A DNA stretch of 7,079 nt from assembly GCA_010031985.1 (NCBI GenBank), contig RGYP01000092.1, forward strand, positions 1 to 7,079, given 5' to 3'. The DNA comes from Gammaproteobacteria bacterium. Its GTDB lineage: Bacteria > Pseudomonadota > Gammaproteobacteria > Steroidobacterales > Steroidobacteraceae. Shown in pieces: positions 6,901 through 7,079 of the stretch. The notes under the pieces were generated by a model. The model searched no databases and was not told where the DNA came from. It saw only the letters and a list, made by a program, of their open reading frames with translations. The translations under genes and the position numbers were made by a program. The stretch's first letter is position 1, and each line of letters begins with the position of its first letter.

Positions 6901-6913
6901 CGCTTTTTAAAAA
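6901..6913 (+). promoter_or_regulatory. boxA antitermination element of the rRNA operon
   Basis: CGCTTTTTAAAAA matches the rRNA boxA consensus TGCTCTTTAACAA at 10 of 13 positions. In the transcript it would bind NusB-NusE and load the antitermination complex that lets polymerase pass Rho-dependent signals in rRNA. It is transcribed from both P1 and P2 and lies about 128 nt before mature 16S. Confidence 0.78.
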
Positions 6914-6925
6914 TTCGGCAGGTAA

Positions 6926-6941
6926 TTTGTGTGGGGACTCG
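6926..6941 (+). promoter_or_regulatory. boxC-like leader segment
   Basis: TTTGTGTGGGGACTCG closely resembles the CTGTGTGGGCACTCG segment downstream of boxA in enteric rRNA leaders. That segment is part of the leader that folds with sequence beyond 16S and takes part in processing. The pairing partner lies outside the window. Confidence 0.6.
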
Positions 6942-6952
6942 CGTCGATGTAT

Positions 6953-6999
6953 CCATTGGGTGCAAAAGACCGAGTAACTGAATTTTTGTCCAGCAATGG
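6953..6999 (+). other. Long imperfect hairpin in the 16S leader RNA
   Basis: CCATTG (6953-6958) pairs with CAATGG (6994-6999). The stem continues with GG (6959-6960) to CC (6990-6991) across a two-base bulge, and CAAAA (6963-6967) to TTTTG (6984-6988). About 13-14 pairs enclose a loop of roughly 15 bases. It is probably part of the folded pre-16S leader that is trimmed during maturation. Confidence 0.55.
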
Positions 7000-7023
7000 G
7001 CCTAATTTGATTACTCTTTTTGT

Positions 7024-7043
7024 TTGAAGCTCAAAATCTTCAA
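7024..7043 (+). other. Hairpin spanning the expected 16S 5' processing site
   Basis: TTGAAG (7024-7029) and CTTCAA (7038-7043) form a perfect 6-bp stem with an eight-base loop. The 3' arm runs over the predicted mature 5' end at about 7041. The same arm could instead pair as CTTCA (7038-7042) with TGAAG (7045-7049) inside mature 16S. Confidence 0.5.
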
Positions 7044-7079
7044 GTGAAGAGTTTGATCCTGGCTCAGATTGAACGCTGG
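7041..7079 (+). rRNA. rrs: 16S ribosomal RNA, 5' end (first 39 nt only)
   Basis: TGAAGAGTTTGATCCTGGCT (7045-7064) and the following CAGATTGAACGCTGG are the universal bacterial 16S start, including the conserved 27F region at 7048-7067. Aligned to E. coli, where GAAGAG begins at nucleotide 6, nucleotide 1 falls at 7041, and the window ends at nucleotide 39. The first five bases (CAAGT) differ from E. coli AAATT, which is normal in this variable end. The gene continues beyond the window. Confidence 0.95.

Larger units (their letters stand above)
6788..7040 (+). other. rRNA operon 5' leader (transcribed, removed during 16S maturation)
   Basis: This stretch between the P1 start and mature 16S holds no gene. 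It contains P2, a boxB-like hairpin, boxA, the boxC-like segment and two hairpins, each listed separately. It becomes distinctly more A/T-rich from about 6900 than the flanking genes, as rRNA leaders often do. The start is approximate because the P1 start base cannot be fixed by eye. Confidence 0.8.

Noticed and set aside
6725..6910. 61-codon open frame after tyrS
   Set aside because: It covers the rRNA P1 and P2 promoters and the boxA region; no ribosome binding site or family resemblance.
1..7079. Mobile element, CRISPR array, tRNA genes, defence or other novel gene cluster
   Set aside because: No transposase, integrase, terminal inverted repeats, regularly spaced repeats or tRNA cloverleaf seen; all five protein genes are intact housekeeping families.

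Overview
The window reads as ordinary chromosomal DNA from a high-GC gammaproteobacterium. The evidence is an A-type Fe-S carrier of ErpA type, an Escherichia-like exopolyphosphatase, PPK1, a MepM-like murein hydrolase with an OapA/LysM-like region, and a tyrosyl-tRNA synthetase placed directly before an rRNA operon. From memory, the erpA / M23 peptidase / tyrS / 16S order and strands match a Pseudomonas locus. In that locus anmK (anhydro-N-acetylmuramic acid kinase) sits between erpA and the peptidase; here a ppx-ppk1 pair takes its place. Genus cannot be decided from the sequence. I see no mobile element, CRISPR array, tRNA or broken gene.

Layout: erpA (+), lacking only the first base of its ATG, is followed 22 bp later by ppx (+). 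ppx runs tail to tail into ppk1 (-), and the two coding regions overlap by 31 bp. Behind ppk1 in transcription order lies the M23 peptidase gene (-), 43 bp upstream of ppk1 and with its own plausible sigma70 promoter. A 104-bp divergent gap separates it from tyrS (+). After tyrS come 333 bp that hold an rRNA-operon control region: P1 and P2 promoters with 16-bp spacers, an UP-like tract, a boxB-like hairpin, boxA, a boxC-like segment and leader hairpins. The first 39 nt of 16S rRNA end the window.

Function: Ppk1 makes polyphosphate from ATP and Ppx removes it, so the convergent pair encodes both arms of polyphosphate turnover. ErpA delivers Fe-S clusters, the M23 enzyme probably opens cross-links during wall growth, and TyrS and the rRNA operon serve translation. 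All are housekeeping functions.

I did not find a new multi-gene system. The points most worth a second look are the polyphosphate module at the anmK position, the 31-bp overlap, two CACGTG palindromes in the rRNA promoter region, competing hairpins at the 16S 5' end, and a strong bias for CTC leucine codons before codons that begin with G.
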